From Shewanella sp. SNU WT4 (GTDB lineage: Bacteria > Pseudomonadota > Gammaproteobacteria > Enterobacterales > Shewanellaceae): a DNA stretch of 64,000 nucleotides. The stretch covers positions 558,001 to 622,000 of the forward strand of contig NZ_CP041151.1 of assembly GCF_006494715.1 (NCBI RefSeq), given 5' to 3'. The number at the start of each line of letters is the position of its first letter. The first letter of the stretch is position 1. The notes under the pieces were generated by a model. It did no database searches. It had not been told where the DNA came from and worked only from the letters and a program-made list of their open reading frames with translations. The translations under genes were made by a program, and so were the position numbers. Of this stretch, positions 56,379 through 64,000 are shown piece by piece.

Positions 56379-57056
56379 ATGACCAGCACCACAATCGATT
56401 TTATTGAATATCAAGGGATTGCTCGCATACTGCACCATGTCTTGTGCCATTATCCTGAAATATCCTTGCTCAATGAATTTATTGGGCATGACGTAGCGGG
56501 CAGTTGGCCAACCTTGGCGGCGCGCGCATCTAATACTCAAGGCCGAGCTGCCCTAAGCGGTTATTTAAGCCAGTGGCAAGCGCAAGATAGTCACGCTAAA
56601 GACAGTCAATTAATTGAGTTACAACTAGATTATGGCCAATTGTTCTTTGGCCCAGGTGAGCCTAAGGCGATACCTCAGGGCTCTGTGTATTTAAGTGAAG
56701 AGCAACTGCTAAACGATAGAAGCACAGTAGCGCTCATGGACTTTTATAAGACCCACGGCGTGGAATTAACCCTTAACTATCGTCAGCCACTTGATCATAT
56801 TGGTTTATTTTTTAGTGTGTTAGATAGTAGCTTTGGCCGCTTAGCCAAGGAGCCAACCAATTTAGAATTGACTCAATTTATTCAAATTCTGCTGCAGCAA
56901 CACTTGCTGCCATGGTCTGGACGCTGCTTAGAGCTTGCCGCTAAGCATGCCGATAGTAAGTTTTATCAAGGCATGGCTTTGTTAGCGGATGATTTTTTAT
57001 GTCAGTTAGCGGCTGATTTTAAGGTAGTGGCTATGCCCATGCGTTTGTTTAGGTAA
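56379..57056 (+). CDS. dmsG: TorD/DmsD-family maturation chaperone
   Basis: A 225-residue all-helical protein of the TorD family, which holds the molybdoenzyme until the cofactor is inserted and export can start. The motif LDYGQLFFGPGEPKAIPQGSVYLSEEQLL matches the (E/Y)xxxLFxGP...PYxSVY core, and PLDHIGLFFSVL the later D-H-I/L signature. ATG 56379 follows an AGAGA SD; the frame reaches back to 56328 but that part is the terminator stem. Its place after dmsB suggests it is the dmsG gene; the symbol is given by position. No dmsH-like gene follows. Confidence 0.85.
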   Translation: MTSTTIDFIEYQGIARILHHVLCHYPEISLLNEFIGHDVAGSWPTLAARASNTQGRAALSGYLSQWQAQDSHAKDSQLIELQLDYGQLFFGPGEPKAIPQGSVYLSEEQLLNDRSTVALMDFYKTHGVELTLNYRQPLDHIGLFFSVLDSSFGRLAKEPTNLELTQFIQILLQQHLLPWSGRCLELAAKHADSKFYQGMALLADDFLCQLAADFKVVAMPMRLFR

Positions 57057-57120
57057 GACTTGTCAGCTTGCCATAAAGGGCTTAGGCTCGCCCCAGAACA
57101 AAGGTTACTGAGAACAGTGA

Positions 57121-57606
57121 ATGGCGCAATTAGTCTTAGATAAGCTCGACCTGCAAATACTGAAATTAATGCAGGCCCATGGCAAGTTATCCAATCAAGA
57201 ATTGGCTGAAAAAGTCGGCTTGTCGGCATCGCCTTGCTCGCGCCGCGTTAAGGCATTGGAAGAGGCGGGCTATATTGCTGGTTACGCTACTTTATTAAAT
57301 CCTGAGCACTTTAATCTGGTGCTTACTGCCTATGTGCAAGTGCGCCTTGATAAGCATTCTGGCGAAGTGCTAGATAACTTTGAGGCTAAGATGGCCAGTT
57401 ATGATGAAGTGCAGGAATGCTGCCTATTAACTGGCAGTGACTTTGATTATCAGCTTAAAGTGCTGATCCGCGACATGCCAGAGTACAAAGTTTTTCTGCT
57501 GGATAAACTCACTAGCATTGAGCATGTGAGCGGTGTGCGTTCAAGCTTTGTGCTAAAACAAGTGAAAAATCAGACCCGTATTCCGCTGCCCCATGACCTC
57601 CCATGA
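57121..57606 (+). CDS. Lrp/AsnC-family transcriptional regulator
   Basis: A 161-residue Lrp-like protein. The HTH is at about 8-60 (LDLQILKLMQAHGKLSNQELAEKVGLSASPCSRRVKALEEAGYI) and the ligand-binding RAM domain at about 70-150. These regulators sense amino acids and act as octamers. It is 64 bases after the chaperone gene and points toward an NSS-family transporter, which is a likely target but not proved. Confidence 0.9.
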   Translation: MAQLVLDKLDLQILKLMQAHGKLSNQELAEKVGLSASPCSRRVKALEEAGYIAGYATLLNPEHFNLVLTAYVQVRLDKHSGEVLDNFEAKMASYDEVQECCLLTGSDFDYQLKVLIRDMPEYKVFLLDKLTSIEHVSGVRSSFVLKQVKNQTRIPLPHDLP

Positions 57607-57973
57607 TTTAGCTTAAGGTTACTGTTAGCGCCGTATGTTAGGCGGCGCTGTTAGTTGCCTTCGAGTTGCCATCCAAGCTGTAATTCAGGCCAATGGTAAT
57701 GAGTTGTTTGAACTCACTCACCCATAAAAGCGTGATTCATGTCGCAACTTTGGTTGTTTGTGACGACTACAGATAATTGCGCAGCACTCAAGTTAGTTAC
57801 TCATCTGCGCAATCATTCGTTCTTTATTAAACATAAGTTGAAAGTTAATCTCTCCAAAAAGCCATTTGAAAGCTAAAAATGCTCTGATTCATAAAATTAA
57901 AGCTGATTTATCGCGTTGACACTTGGGCGTGAGGCATTAAGATGCGCGCTCATTTCAGTGGTCGAGGTTAACC
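57607..57973. other. Intergenic region between the Lrp-type gene and the NSS transporter
   Basis: About 367 bases with no gene. An AGCGCCG/CGGCGCT stem (57627-57649) lies after the regulator but without T run. A 9-bp inverted repeat ATTGCGCAG/CTGCGCAAT (57776-57784 and 57805-57813) lies about 160-200 bases before the transporter. Confidence 0.5.
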
Positions 57974-59329
57974 ATGGCATCAACAGCAGCTACGCAATTT
58001 AGCTCGCGTATTGGCTTTATTATGGCGGCAGCAGGTTCTGCCGTTGGGGTAGGTAATATTTGGGGGTTTCCAACCCAAGCAGCCACTCATGGCGGCGGCG
58101 CCTTCTTGCTGGTGTATTTATTGCTGATCTTGGTTTTAGGTTATCCCATGCTGCTGGCGGAACTTATGATTGGTCGTCACGGCCAAACTAATCCTGCCGA
58201 TGCTATGGCCAAGGTGGCTAAGGGCGCTTTGGCTAAAAAAATCGGTAAGGCCATAGGCATATTTTCGATTATTACCGCCACCTTGATTTGCACCTTTTAC
58301 AGTATTTTATCTGGTTGGTTCGTGAGTTATGCCATGGCGCCGGTGGCGCAAATGGCGGGCATGAATGATGTGAGCGCTTGGCTGACGGACTTTTCAGTAT
58401 CGCGCAATCTGGTATTTACCTTAGTATTTATTGCCATGGTGATCTTGGTCATCCGCCAAGGCGTACAGCAAGGTATTGAGCGCTGGTCAAAGCGTTTGAT
58501 GCCGCTATTACTGCTGATTTTGGTGGCGGGCGTTGGCTATATTCTGACGCAAGATGGCGCTATGGAAGGCTTAACCGTGTTGTTAGTGCCTGACTTTTCA
58601 AGAGTGTGGGACGCGGATGTATTAATTGGCGCGCTTGGGCAAACCTTCTTTTCTTTAACCATAGGCACAGGCGCCATGATGGTGTACGGCGCTTATGTGA
58701 GTCAGCAAGAAAACTTAGGCAAGCTGACTGCTTATGTCAGCTTAACTGATACTTGCGTGGCATTTTTAGCGGCCTTAATGGTGCTGCCAGCCATGTATGT
58801 GGCGCAGCATAATGGCGTTGAGATTTTTGCTGCCGATGGCAGTTTATTGAATGCCGACACCTTAGTCTTTACTGTGCTGCCAGCCTTGTTTGAAACCTTA
58901 GGCGGCGTGAGTCAGTACTTGTTAGCCATAGTGTTTTTTATGCTGATGACTATCGCCGGACTGACTTCAGCCATTTCTATTGTTGAAGTGCCAACCAGTT
59001 ATTTAGTGGAGAAAACCGCGTTAGGTCGCAATCAAGCCAGCGCCTTAGTGGGGTTAGTGATTGCCGCGTTATCTGTGCTGGTGGTGTGTTATTTCGATAG
59101 CTTGTTTAGCTTGATTATTACCTTAACCACAGAGCGCGCACAGCCGTTAATTGCCTTAGGCATCGCTATTTATGTGGGTTGGGTGTGGAACCGTCAGCAG
59201 TTATTGGCTGTGATAGTGCAGCAAGATGGCGTAGATACTAGCCATTGGTTTTGGCGCTGGTGGCCAAGTTACGTTAAGTTTGTGTGCCCTGGCTTAATTT
59301 TGCTGATTATCGTGCAGTTATTGCAATAA
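57974..59329 (+). CDS. Sodium-dependent neurotransmitter-type transporter (NSS family)
   Basis: A 451-residue, 11- or 12-span sodium symporter. Typical NSS parts: RIGFIMAAAGSAVGVGNIWGFP (unwound helix 1), GGGAFLLVYLLL, LGQTFFSLTIGTGAMMVYGAYVS (helix 6) and a late SNF-type tail. Bacterial members carry amino acids; which one is not fixed by the sequence. It stands alone after an Lrp-type regulator and is convergent with dsdA, so an amino acid, possibly aromatic or serine-like, is plausible. Confidence 0.92.
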   Translation: MASTAATQFSSRIGFIMAAAGSAVGVGNIWGFPTQAATHGGGAFLLVYLLLILVLGYPMLLAELMIGRHGQTNPADAMAKVAKGALAKKIGKAIGIFSIITATLICTFYSILSGWFVSYAMAPVAQMAGMNDVSAWLTDFSVSRNLVFTLVFIAMVILVIRQGVQQGIERWSKRLMPLLLLILVAGVGYILTQDGAMEGLTVLLVPDFSRVWDADVLIGALGQTFFSLTIGTGAMMVYGAYVSQQENLGKLTAYVSLTDTCVAFLAALMVLPAMYVAQHNGVEIFAADGSLLNADTLVFTVLPALFETLGGVSQYLLAIVFFMLMTIAGLTSAISIVEVPTSYLVEKTALGRNQASALVGLVIAALSVLVVCYFDSLFSLIITLTTERAQPLIALGIAIYVGWVWNRQQLLAVIVQQDGVDTSHWFWRWWPSYVKFVCPGLILLIIVQLLQ

Positions 59330-59360
59330 GCTTTAGGTTATAGCACTAGCATACATATCA

Positions 59361-59388
59361 AAATGGCGACCCTTAGGTCGCCATTTTT
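59361..59388. terminator. Bidirectional terminator between the NSS gene and dsdA
   Basis: AAATGGCGACC/GGTCGCCATTT, 11-bp stem with CTTA loop and five T. Confidence 0.88.
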
Positions 59389-59428
59389 GGTTTAGATCAA
59401 GCTTAGCCTGTGAATACTGAACAAAATA

Positions 59429-60751
59429 TTAGGCAGTCGCGCGGGCTAAATATTTTGCCATTTCAGCCTCTGGTACCATGCCGCCGCCAGTGGCCCATAC
59501 CAGATGCGTGGCATTGGCCATCCTATCGGCTGTGAACCCCATGCGCGCTTGATAAGCTGTATCGGCGCTAACTTGAGCAGGGCCTGGCATACCGGCTAAG
59601 GCTGATGGTTCAAGACGTATGCCTTGGGTGTTATCTAATAATCCCAGCAAGTCATACATGTGCTGATCATGCAGCGTGATATAACCATCTAACATGCGCT
59701 CCATGGCGCGGCCGACAAAACCTGAGGCGCGGCCAACGGCTAAACCGTCAGCGGCAGTAATGTTATCAATGCCTAAGTCTTGTACGGCAATGTTGTCATG
59801 CAGACCTGTGTGTACGCCAAGCAACATGCAAGGCGAATGGGTGGGTTCGGCAAAGATACAGTGAACATTATCGCCAAAGGCTAATTTGAGGCCAAAGGCT
59901 ACGCCACCAGGGCCACCGCCTACACCGCACGGCAGGTAAACAAACAGTGGATGCTCGGCATCAACCTTAATATCCGCCCCCGCAAACTGCGCTTTTAAGC
60001 GCTCTCCCGCCACTGAATAGCCTAAAAATAAGGTGCGTGAGTTTTCATCATCAATGAAGAAACAGCTTGGATCAGATTCTGCCGCCTTGCGTCCTTGTTC
60101 AACCGCGACGCCATAGTCTTGTTCATATTCATGCACTATAACGCCGTGGCTACGCAGCTTATCTTTTTTCCATTGGCGTGCATCGGCCGACATGTGGACG
60201 CTGACTTTAAAGCCTATCTTGGCGCTCATGATGCCAATCGACATGCCTAAGTTACCGGTTGAACCGACAGCGATACTGAACTGGCTGAAGAACTGGCGCA
60301 TTTCTTCGCTGAACAGTTTCTGGTAGTTATCTGCTGTGGTCAGCATTCCGGCTGCAATTGCCAGCTTCTCGGCGTGGGTCAGTACTTCATAAATACCGCC
60401 GCGGGCTTTAATTGAGCCAGAAATTGGCAAGTGACTGTCTTTTTTCAGTAATAACTGACCAGTAATTTCTTGATTATAACGGCTTTCTAAGGCCGATTTC
60501 ATGGCTGGAATAGTTTCAATCTCAGACTCAATAATACCCTTGGTGACTGCCGTTTCTGGGAAGGCAAGGCTTAGATAAGGCGCAAAGCGTTGCAGGCGCG
60601 CGCTGGCATCTGCCACATCAAGGCTAGTTAAACCCACGTAAGGCAAAGCGACATCAAGAGTCGTGATATTCGGGTTAAACCAGCTCACTTCTTCAAGCTT
60701 GATAAGCTTAGTGACTAGCGGGAAGTTGGTAATTAATTGTTCGGCATTCAT
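59429..60751 (-). CDS. dsdA: D-serine dehydratase DsdA
   Basis: A 440-residue PLP enzyme that turns D-serine into pyruvate and ammonia. The PLP lysine is Lys115 in SGSIKARGG; the phosphate-binding [12 protein letters not shown] and [13 protein letters not shown] loops are present. Length fits E. coli DsdA (442). GGAG lies nine bases upstream of the ATG. It follows dsdX by 21 bases and is probably activated by the adjacent DsdC. Confidence 0.95.
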   Translation of the reverse strand: MNAEQLITNFPLVTKLIKLEEVSWFNPNITTLDVALPYVGLTSLDVADASARLQRFAPYLSLAFPETAVTKGIIESEIETIPAMKSALESRYNQEITGQLLLKKDSHLPISGSIKARGGIYEVLTHAEKLAIAAGMLTTADNYQKLFSEEMRQFFSQFSIAVGSTGNLGMSIGIMSAKIGFKVSVHMSADARQWKKDKLRSHGVIVHEYEQDYGVAVEQGRKAAESDPSCFFIDDENSRTLFLGYSVAGERLKAQFAGADIKVDAEHPLFVYLPCGVGGGPGGVAFGLKLAFGDNVHCIFAEPTHSPCMLLGVHTGLHDNIAVQDLGIDNITAADGLAVGRASGFVGRAMERMLDGYITLHDQHMYDLLGLLDNTQGIRLEPSALAGMPGPAQVSADTAYQARMGFTADRMANATHLVWATGGGMVPEAEMAKYLARATA

Positions 60752-60772
60752 AATGTTATCTCCGCCAGGGAA

Positions 60773-62110
60773 TTAAATGATATAGGACAAAGCAAAGGTT
60801 GCGGCCAGTGCTATCAGCGAGGCAATAAAGGTCGCTGTGGTGTAATACATAAAGGTCTGTTTTAAGGTGGCACCTGTGTACTGCTTGACTAGCCAGAACA
60901 AGGAATCTGTCACTATGGTGCAACCAATCGCGCCTGAACCAATGGCTAAGGTCACAATCACAGGGCTTAACTCTGGGTAAAGCACTAATAGCGGTGACAC
61001 GATAGCGGTAGCACCCATCATGGCAACTGTGGCTGAGCCAACGGCCGCATGCAGTATGATGGCGACTAACCAGGCTAGCAGAATTGGGTGCATATCTAGG
61101 TTAGCCAAAATCTGCGCTAAGCTGTCGCCCATGCCGCTACCACTTAAAATGCCGTTGAACGCACCGCCCGCACCGATAATCAGCAAAATATTGGCAATAG
61201 AAGCAAAGCAGTCTTCGGTTTTAGTCAGTAAGCCTGTCATGGTCATTTTCTGACGCAGACCCAGCAGATAGTAAGCAACGAAAGCCGCGATAAACATGGC
61301 GGTAATTGGGTTACCGATAAATTCTAATGCCGTGTACAAGCTTGACTCTGGCGCTATATAAAGCTCGGCCAGAGTTTTTATCAGCATCAACATAATCGGC
61401 AGTAAAATGGTAAATAAGGTCACAGCTAACGATGGCAGTTCGCTCTCAGGCTTAGTCGAGACTTCATTAAACTGCTCAGGCACAGTTAAAAATGGCAGTC
61501 TATCGCCGCACAATTTTAAGAACAGTGGACCTGCGATTAATGACGCCACTAGGCCAATCAATAAGCCCCAAATAATGACAGAGCCTACATCTGCGCCTAA
61601 GGCGTTAGTCACAAATAAGGCGGCAGGGTGCGGTGGCACAATGCAATGCACCGCCATCAGCGCAGTACACAGGGGAATGGCAAGTTTTAGTAACGAGGTA
61701 TTGGTCTTGCGCGCAATGGAGAACGCTAGCGGGATTAACAGCACTACGCCCACTTCAACAAATAAGGTAATGCCGCAAATTAGGCCGACTAGCACCATGA
61801 TGACATCTGGGCTTAAGTAGCGTGATTTCAGCAAGGTGATGCCAATGCGCTCTGCTGCGCCTGAGATTTCCATCATCTTGCCAAGAATAGTGCCAAGACC
61901 AATGACAATCGCTAAGAAACCTAAGGTGCCACCTATGCCAGATTCCATGGCCTTAATCATGTCTAGCGGCGCCATCCCCATCATACCACCCACATAAAAA
62001 CTGGCGAGTAACAGGGCTAAAAATGGGTGAAGTTTGCATTTAACTATGCTCACTACAATCAGCAAGATACTGCTGATGAGGGTGGCAATGATCCAAAGTT
62101 GGGATTCCAT
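60773..62110 (-). CDS. dsdX: D-serine transporter DsdX (GntP family)
   Basis: A 445-residue, 12-span GntP-family permease. The GxLGxIL-like region, IPLCTALMAVHCIVPPHPAALFVTNALGADVG and SATVAMMGATAIVSP are typical. Within the family substrates are gluconate, fructuronate or D-serine; the dsdA and dsdC neighbours favour D-serine. It is first in dsdX-dsdA and divergent from dsdC. Confidence 0.9.
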   Translation of the reverse strand: MESQLWIIATLISSILLIVVSIVKCKLHPFLALLLASFYVGGMMGMAPLDMIKAMESGIGGTLGFLAIVIGLGTILGKMMEISGAAERIGITLLKSRYLSPDVIMVLVGLICGITLFVEVGVVLLIPLAFSIARKTNTSLLKLAIPLCTALMAVHCIVPPHPAALFVTNALGADVGSVIIWGLLIGLVASLIAGPLFLKLCGDRLPFLTVPEQFNEVSTKPESELPSLAVTLFTILLPIMLMLIKTLAELYIAPESSLYTALEFIGNPITAMFIAAFVAYYLLGLRQKMTMTGLLTKTEDCFASIANILLIIGAGGAFNGILSGSGMGDSLAQILANLDMHPILLAWLVAIILHAAVGSATVAMMGATAIVSPLLVLYPELSPVIVTLAIGSGAIGCTIVTDSLFWLVKQYTGATLKQTFMYYTTATFIASLIALAATFALSYII

Positions 62111-62216
62111 ATTATTATCTCTTTGTCGGAAAGTGCGGCTATTGAACCCAATTGCGGCGGCACTGACAAAAGATCAATCTAGCGGTTCGCATGAGCTGGA
62201 TAATGGCAACTTGGTT

Positions 62217-62253
62217 GCTAGCATCACGTTTGTGCGTTTTGCTGCGTGCTAGC
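62217..62253. promoter_or_regulatory. Dyad in the dsdX-dsdC intergenic region
   Basis: GCTAGCA (62217-62223) and TGCTAGC (62247-62253), perfect 7-base arms with a 23-base gap, in the 221-base divergent region. It is a candidate DsdC site; consensus not known here. Confidence 0.35.
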
Positions 62254-62331
62254 TCGCAATTTAAGCGTTGATTTAGGCTGACTAAGGCGGCTTGGCGTAA
62301 TATAAACCGCATCTAAAATGAGAGTTATGTC

Positions 62332-63288
62332 ATGTATTCCCAGCAAGAGTATTTTCAGCGCAACCGCCTACTGAGCAGCTATCAGCTCGCCAAGTTACAT
62401 ACCTTTGAAGTGGTGGCTCGCCATCAGTCGTTTGCGTTAGCGGCGGCGGAATTGTGTGTCAGCGCTAGCGCCGTTAGTCACAGAATCGGCGCCTTAGAAA
62501 CTGAACTTGGGTTTAAGTTATTTGCCAGATTTCATCGCCGTATTGAATTAACTCCAGAAGGTAAGCGGTTGTATGTGCAGTTAAAGGACAGTTTGCAGCG
62601 ACTTAATCAAGAAGTGCTGGAGATTAAGAATCAAGAAATTATCGGTAAGTTAACTGTGTATTCGCGCCCATCGATTGCCCAGTGCTGGTTAGTGCCTAAA
62701 ATTGCCATGTTTTGTCGGCGTTACCCAGCTATCTCGATTAATATTTTAACCGGCAATGAAAATATTAACTTTAATGGCTATCAGATTGATTTAGCGATTT
62801 ATTACGATAATAAGCAGCATCCTAAATTGCACTGCCAGCACTTAATGCACGAAACCATAATGCCGGTGTGTAGCCCAAGTTATGCCAAAGAATTGGGCTT
62901 AATTGATAACCCCAGTAAGCTCGCAGATTGCACCTTACTGCATGACAATCAGGCGTGGGAATATGATTCTGATGGTGATGAATGGCAGTATTGGGCCGAT
63001 CATCATGGTATCTCTCTAGCGGGAGTCAGCAGCGCCATTCGCTTTGATCGCTCAGATCTGGCGGTGATCGCCGCTATTAATCATGCTGGTATTGCCATGG
63101 GGCGCGGCCAACTGGTGAGTAAGCGCATTGCTAGCGGCGAGTTAATTGCCCCGTTTGGGACGCGCCAAGTGGAATGCGAGCAAAGTTATTATGTGGCAAG
63201 CCGCGACAGCGATTTAAATCCTAAGGCCAAGTTATTTATGGATTGGCTTAAGCAAGAAGCCATAAAGCCAAAGGCTGTGCTGAGTTAA
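62332..63288 (+). CDS. dsdC: LysR-family D-serine activator DsdC
   Basis: A 318-residue LTTR that tracks E. coli DsdC through LAKLHTFEVVARHQSFALAAAELCVSASAVSHRIGALE, EIKNQEIIGKLTVYSRPSIAQCWLVP, HDNQAWEYDSDGDEW and IRFDRSDLAVIAAINHAGIAMGRGQLVSKRIASGELIAPFG. It should activate dsdX-dsdA when D-serine is present. It is divergent from dsdX, which is the usual arrangement. Confidence 0.94.
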   Translation: MYSQQEYFQRNRLLSSYQLAKLHTFEVVARHQSFALAAAELCVSASAVSHRIGALETELGFKLFARFHRRIELTPEGKRLYVQLKDSLQRLNQEVLEIKNQEIIGKLTVYSRPSIAQCWLVPKIAMFCRRYPAISINILTGNENINFNGYQIDLAIYYDNKQHPKLHCQHLMHETIMPVCSPSYAKELGLIDNPSKLADCTLLHDNQAWEYDSDGDEWQYWADHHGISLAGVSSAIRFDRSDLAVIAAINHAGIAMGRGQLVSKRIASGELIAPFGTRQVECEQSYYVASRDSDLNPKAKLFMDWLKQEAIKPKAVLS

Positions 63289-63308
63289 TCTCTCGCTGAG
63301 CTTTGGCT

Positions 63309-64000
63309 TTATTGCTCATTTAGCTGTTCGCTTAAAAAGTCGATTAGCATGCGCACCTTGGGGGATAAGTAACGGTTTTGCGGATACAGCGCCCAAATGC
63401 CATCGTCTGGTTGGCGGTGCTGCTCCAGTAGCGGTACTAGGCGGCCATCGAGCAGATAATGTTCAACATAGTAATCAGGCAGTTGCACTATGCCTAGGCC
63501 TTTAATCGCCGCATCAACCAAAGCTAAGCCACTGTTACAGCTGAGATTACCTTTCACTCTAATGTTACGAGTCTTACCGTTTTCTTGAAATCGCCAGTAA
63601 TCTAACGTGCCTTGAATGCAGTTATGCCTATCAAGCTCTGACAATGAATGCGGTATGCCAAATGCCTGAATATAGTCAGGCGATGCGCACACATATTGGG
63701 TACGGGTGCCTAAGCGTTTGGCTATTAAATTTGAGTCTTCGAGTATTCCTAAGCGAATTGCCAAGTCGTAACCGCCATCGACTAAATCAACCTTCTGATT
63801 AGTGAGGTTAACTTTCACTTCCAGCTCAGGATATTTAAGCAGAAAGTCATTTAATAGCGGCGCCAGCGTTCTTTCACCATAAGTGATAGGGGCGGTAATT
63901 TTTAACAGGCCGCGCGGTATGGTCTGCAAATTGGTAATGGCGCGCTCAGCGTCTTCCAAGCCATCTAACACTTGGCGGCAATGCTGATAATAGATGTGGC
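63309..64000 (-). CDS. LysR-family regulator, C-terminal part (cut by window edge)
   Basis: The frame is open from the window edge to the stop at 63309 and reads as an LTTR effector domain: PRGLLKITAPITYGERTLAPLLNDFLLKYPELEV, VDGGYDLAIRLGILEDSNLIAKRLG and a late RYLSPKVRMLIDFLSEQL. The residues before the GTG at 63971 (HIYYQHCRQ) continue the linker helix, so that GTG is internal and the HTH is beyond the window. It belongs to the CrgA/AaeR-like LTTR group by look; target unknown. It is convergent with dsdC, 20 bases apart. Confidence 0.88.
   Translation of the reverse strand, partial: HIYYQHCRQVLDGLEDAERAITNLQTIPRGLLKITAPITYGERTLAPLLNDFLLKYPELEVKVNLTNQKVDLVDGGYDLAIRLGILEDSNLIAKRLGTRTQYVCASPDYIQAFGIPHSLSELDRHNCIQGTLDYWRFQENGKTRNIRVKGNLSCNSGLALVDAAIKGLGIVQLPDYYVEHYLLDGRLVPLLEQHRQPDDGIWALYPQNRYLSPKVRMLIDFLSEQLNEQ

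Noticed and set aside
1..64000. Mobile element, prophage or genomic island
   Set aside because: No transposase, integrase, phage gene, terminal repeats or tRNA-linked boundary was seen; gene orders are those of a core Shewanella-like chromosome.

Overview
The window reads as a piece of the chromosome of a Shewanella-type gammaproteobacterium. The best markers are a tetraheme quinol dehydrogenase close to CymA, an extracellular-type DMSO reductase cluster (decaheme cytochrome, MtrB-like outer membrane barrel, Tat-lipoprotein molybdoenzyme), a full menaquinone operon, and core gene orders such as lexA-sulA next to plsB, rsmD next to ftsYEX-rpoH, and a cox cluster carrying its own assembly factors. 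No phage, insertion sequence, CRISPR array, rRNA or tRNA was recognised. Most of the window is ordinary, well-conserved genome.

Layout. 1-6.8 kb (minus): a chemotaxis operon, STAS protein-cheY-cheA-cheW-a four-PAS receptor-cheR (cut by the window edge), with a FliA-like promoter in front. 6.8-15.1 kb (mostly minus): a caa3-type cytochrome c oxidase with heme A, copper and SURF1 assembly factors, plus one small DUF2909 gene facing the other way. 15.6-19.3 kb: lexA-sulA with two SOS boxes, divergent from plsB. 19.3-29 kb: a Mtr-type tryptophan transporter, then two copies of a module pairing a PotE/CadB-type antiporter (minus) with an AdiA-type arginine decarboxylase (plus). 29-37 kb: a double-VOC protein, a secreted RNase T2, and a copper/silver efflux group (cusA, cusB, a triple metal-binding-domain protein, a Cys-rich small protein). 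37-43 kb: cymA, a DUF1145 gene, rsmD, ftsY-ftsE-ftsX, rpoH. 43-48.5 kb: menD-menH-menC-menE. 48.7-57 kb: a LysR regulator and dmsE-F-A-B plus a TorD-like chaperone. 57-64 kb: an Lrp-family regulator, an NSS transporter, the D-serine genes dsdA, dsdX and divergent dsdC, and the start-less end of another LysR gene.

How it fits together. MenDHCE supplies menaquinone; CymA oxidises menaquinol and is expected to pass electrons through periplasmic carriers to terminal reductases such as the DmsE-DmsF-DmsAB complex outside the cell, while the caa3-type oxidase serves aerobic respiration. The two arginine decarboxylase/antiporter modules probably give acid resistance or polyamine-linked pH control, with one paralog pair possibly tuned to a different condition.

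The items most worth a second look are the duplicated AdiA modules whose antiporters are PotE/CadB-like rather than AdiC-like, the nested inverted repeats just upstream of cymA, two phased GTTAA/TTAAC dyads before dmsE, the DUF2909 and SURF1 start codons that overlap on opposite strands, and the near-identical metal-binding repeats in the Cus region. I did not find a convincing wholly new system. Start positions were chosen by reading Shine-Dalgarno (SD) sequences; family names come from recognised motifs, not from a database search.
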